From Hoeflea ulvae (lineage in GTDB: Bacteria; Pseudomonadota; Alphaproteobacteria; Rhizobiales; Rhizobiaceae): a stretch of 64,000 bases of DNA. Shown in pieces: positions 63,912-64,000 of the stretch. The stretch spans positions 1,185,501-1,249,500 of the forward strand of contig NZ_JAOVZQ010000001.1 of the NCBI RefSeq assembly GCF_026619435.1, given 5' to 3'. The position numbers were made by a program, and so were the translations under genes. Numbering within the stretch: position 1 is the first letter of the stretch; every line of letters starts with the position of its first letter. The notes under the pieces were generated by a model, which ran no database searches, had not been told where the DNA came from, and saw only the letters and a program-made list of their open reading frames with translations.

Positions 63912-64000
63912 ATGACCGTTGCAATGCCCCATATCGAGGCCCCGACCGCCCCCGACCGTGACTGGTGGCGCGGCGCGGTGATCTATCAGATCTATCCGCG
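63912..64000 (+). CDS. aglA: AglA, alpha-glucosidase, N-terminal start (3' truncated)
   Basis: The first 29 codons of a gene cut by the window edge. After a short leader, DWWRGAVIYQIYPR is the standard beginning of family 13 alpha-glucosidases. AglA hydrolyses the imported disaccharides in the cytoplasm. AAGGA lies 8-12 bases before ATG 63912. Order and family agree with aglEFGAK. Confidence 0.85.
   Translation, partial: MTVAMPHIEAPTAPDRDWWRGAVIYQIYP

Noticed and set aside
1-64000. Mobile elements, attachment sites, tRNA or rRNA genes
   Set aside because: No transposase or integrase, no tRNA-like cloverleaf and no rRNA stretch was noticed on reading both strands. The flagellar block follows the conserved order, so there is no sign of recent insertion.

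Overview
The window (about 62% GC by eye) comes from an alphaproteobacterium of the order Hyphomicrobiales, close to the Rhizobiaceae and their marine relatives such as Hoeflea. The gene order of the chemotaxis/flagellar block, the VisN/VisR/Rem regulators, MotC/MotE/FlbT/FlaF and the aglREFGA sugar locus all follow the pattern known from Sinorhizobium and Agrobacterium. The genus is an inference. No tRNA, rRNA, CRISPR array or insertion sequence was seen.

Layout: (1) 1-3872, the end of a che operon (cheA 3' end, cheR, cheB, cheY2, cheD, cheT). (2) 3975-7649, fliF, then the master regulators visN and visR. (3) 12841-7734 on the minus strand, motA-fliM-fliN-fliG-flhB plus a small conserved protein. 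(4) 13048-22728, DUF1217 protein, flgF, fliI, a membrane protein, flgB, flgC, fliE, flgG, flgA, flgI, motE, flgH, fliL, fliP. (5) 22955-27692, four tandem flagellin genes, each with its own leader and terminator. (6) 28001-33355, fliH-like, motB, motC, fliK, lytic transglycosylase. (7) 33637-34308, rem. (8) 34426-44753, flgE, flgK, flgL, flaF, flbT, flgD, fliQ, flhA, fliR, fliJ-like, flgJ-like and two small flagellar-associated genes. (9) 44842-54205, a surface-polysaccharide cluster: two glycosyltransferases, a WecG/TagA-type transferase, a DUF6492 protein, a Wzx-like flippase and a Wzz/GumC-like chain-length protein with a very long Gln/Pro-rich tail. (10) folD. (11) bphO-bphP, a heme oxygenase and a hybrid bacteriophytochrome. 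(12) aglR and aglEFG, with the start of aglA.

How it works together: the window holds nearly a whole flagellar regulon. VisN/VisR should drive rem, and Rem should drive the structural operons. Seven operon heads share a spaced element, YTCRCRCAAG-N10-TA(GG), which is the best candidate for the common promoter/activator site. The four flagellin leaders share two RNA hairpins, one of which would cover the Shine-Dalgarno sequence. The flaF-flbT pair, known to control flagellin mRNA in Caulobacter, lies in the same window.

Caution: five genes (cheR/cheB junction, cheB, cheD, fliF, wzc-like) are broken by single-base shifts at or near homopolymer runs. Most look like sequencing errors, and corrected reading frames are given in each entry.
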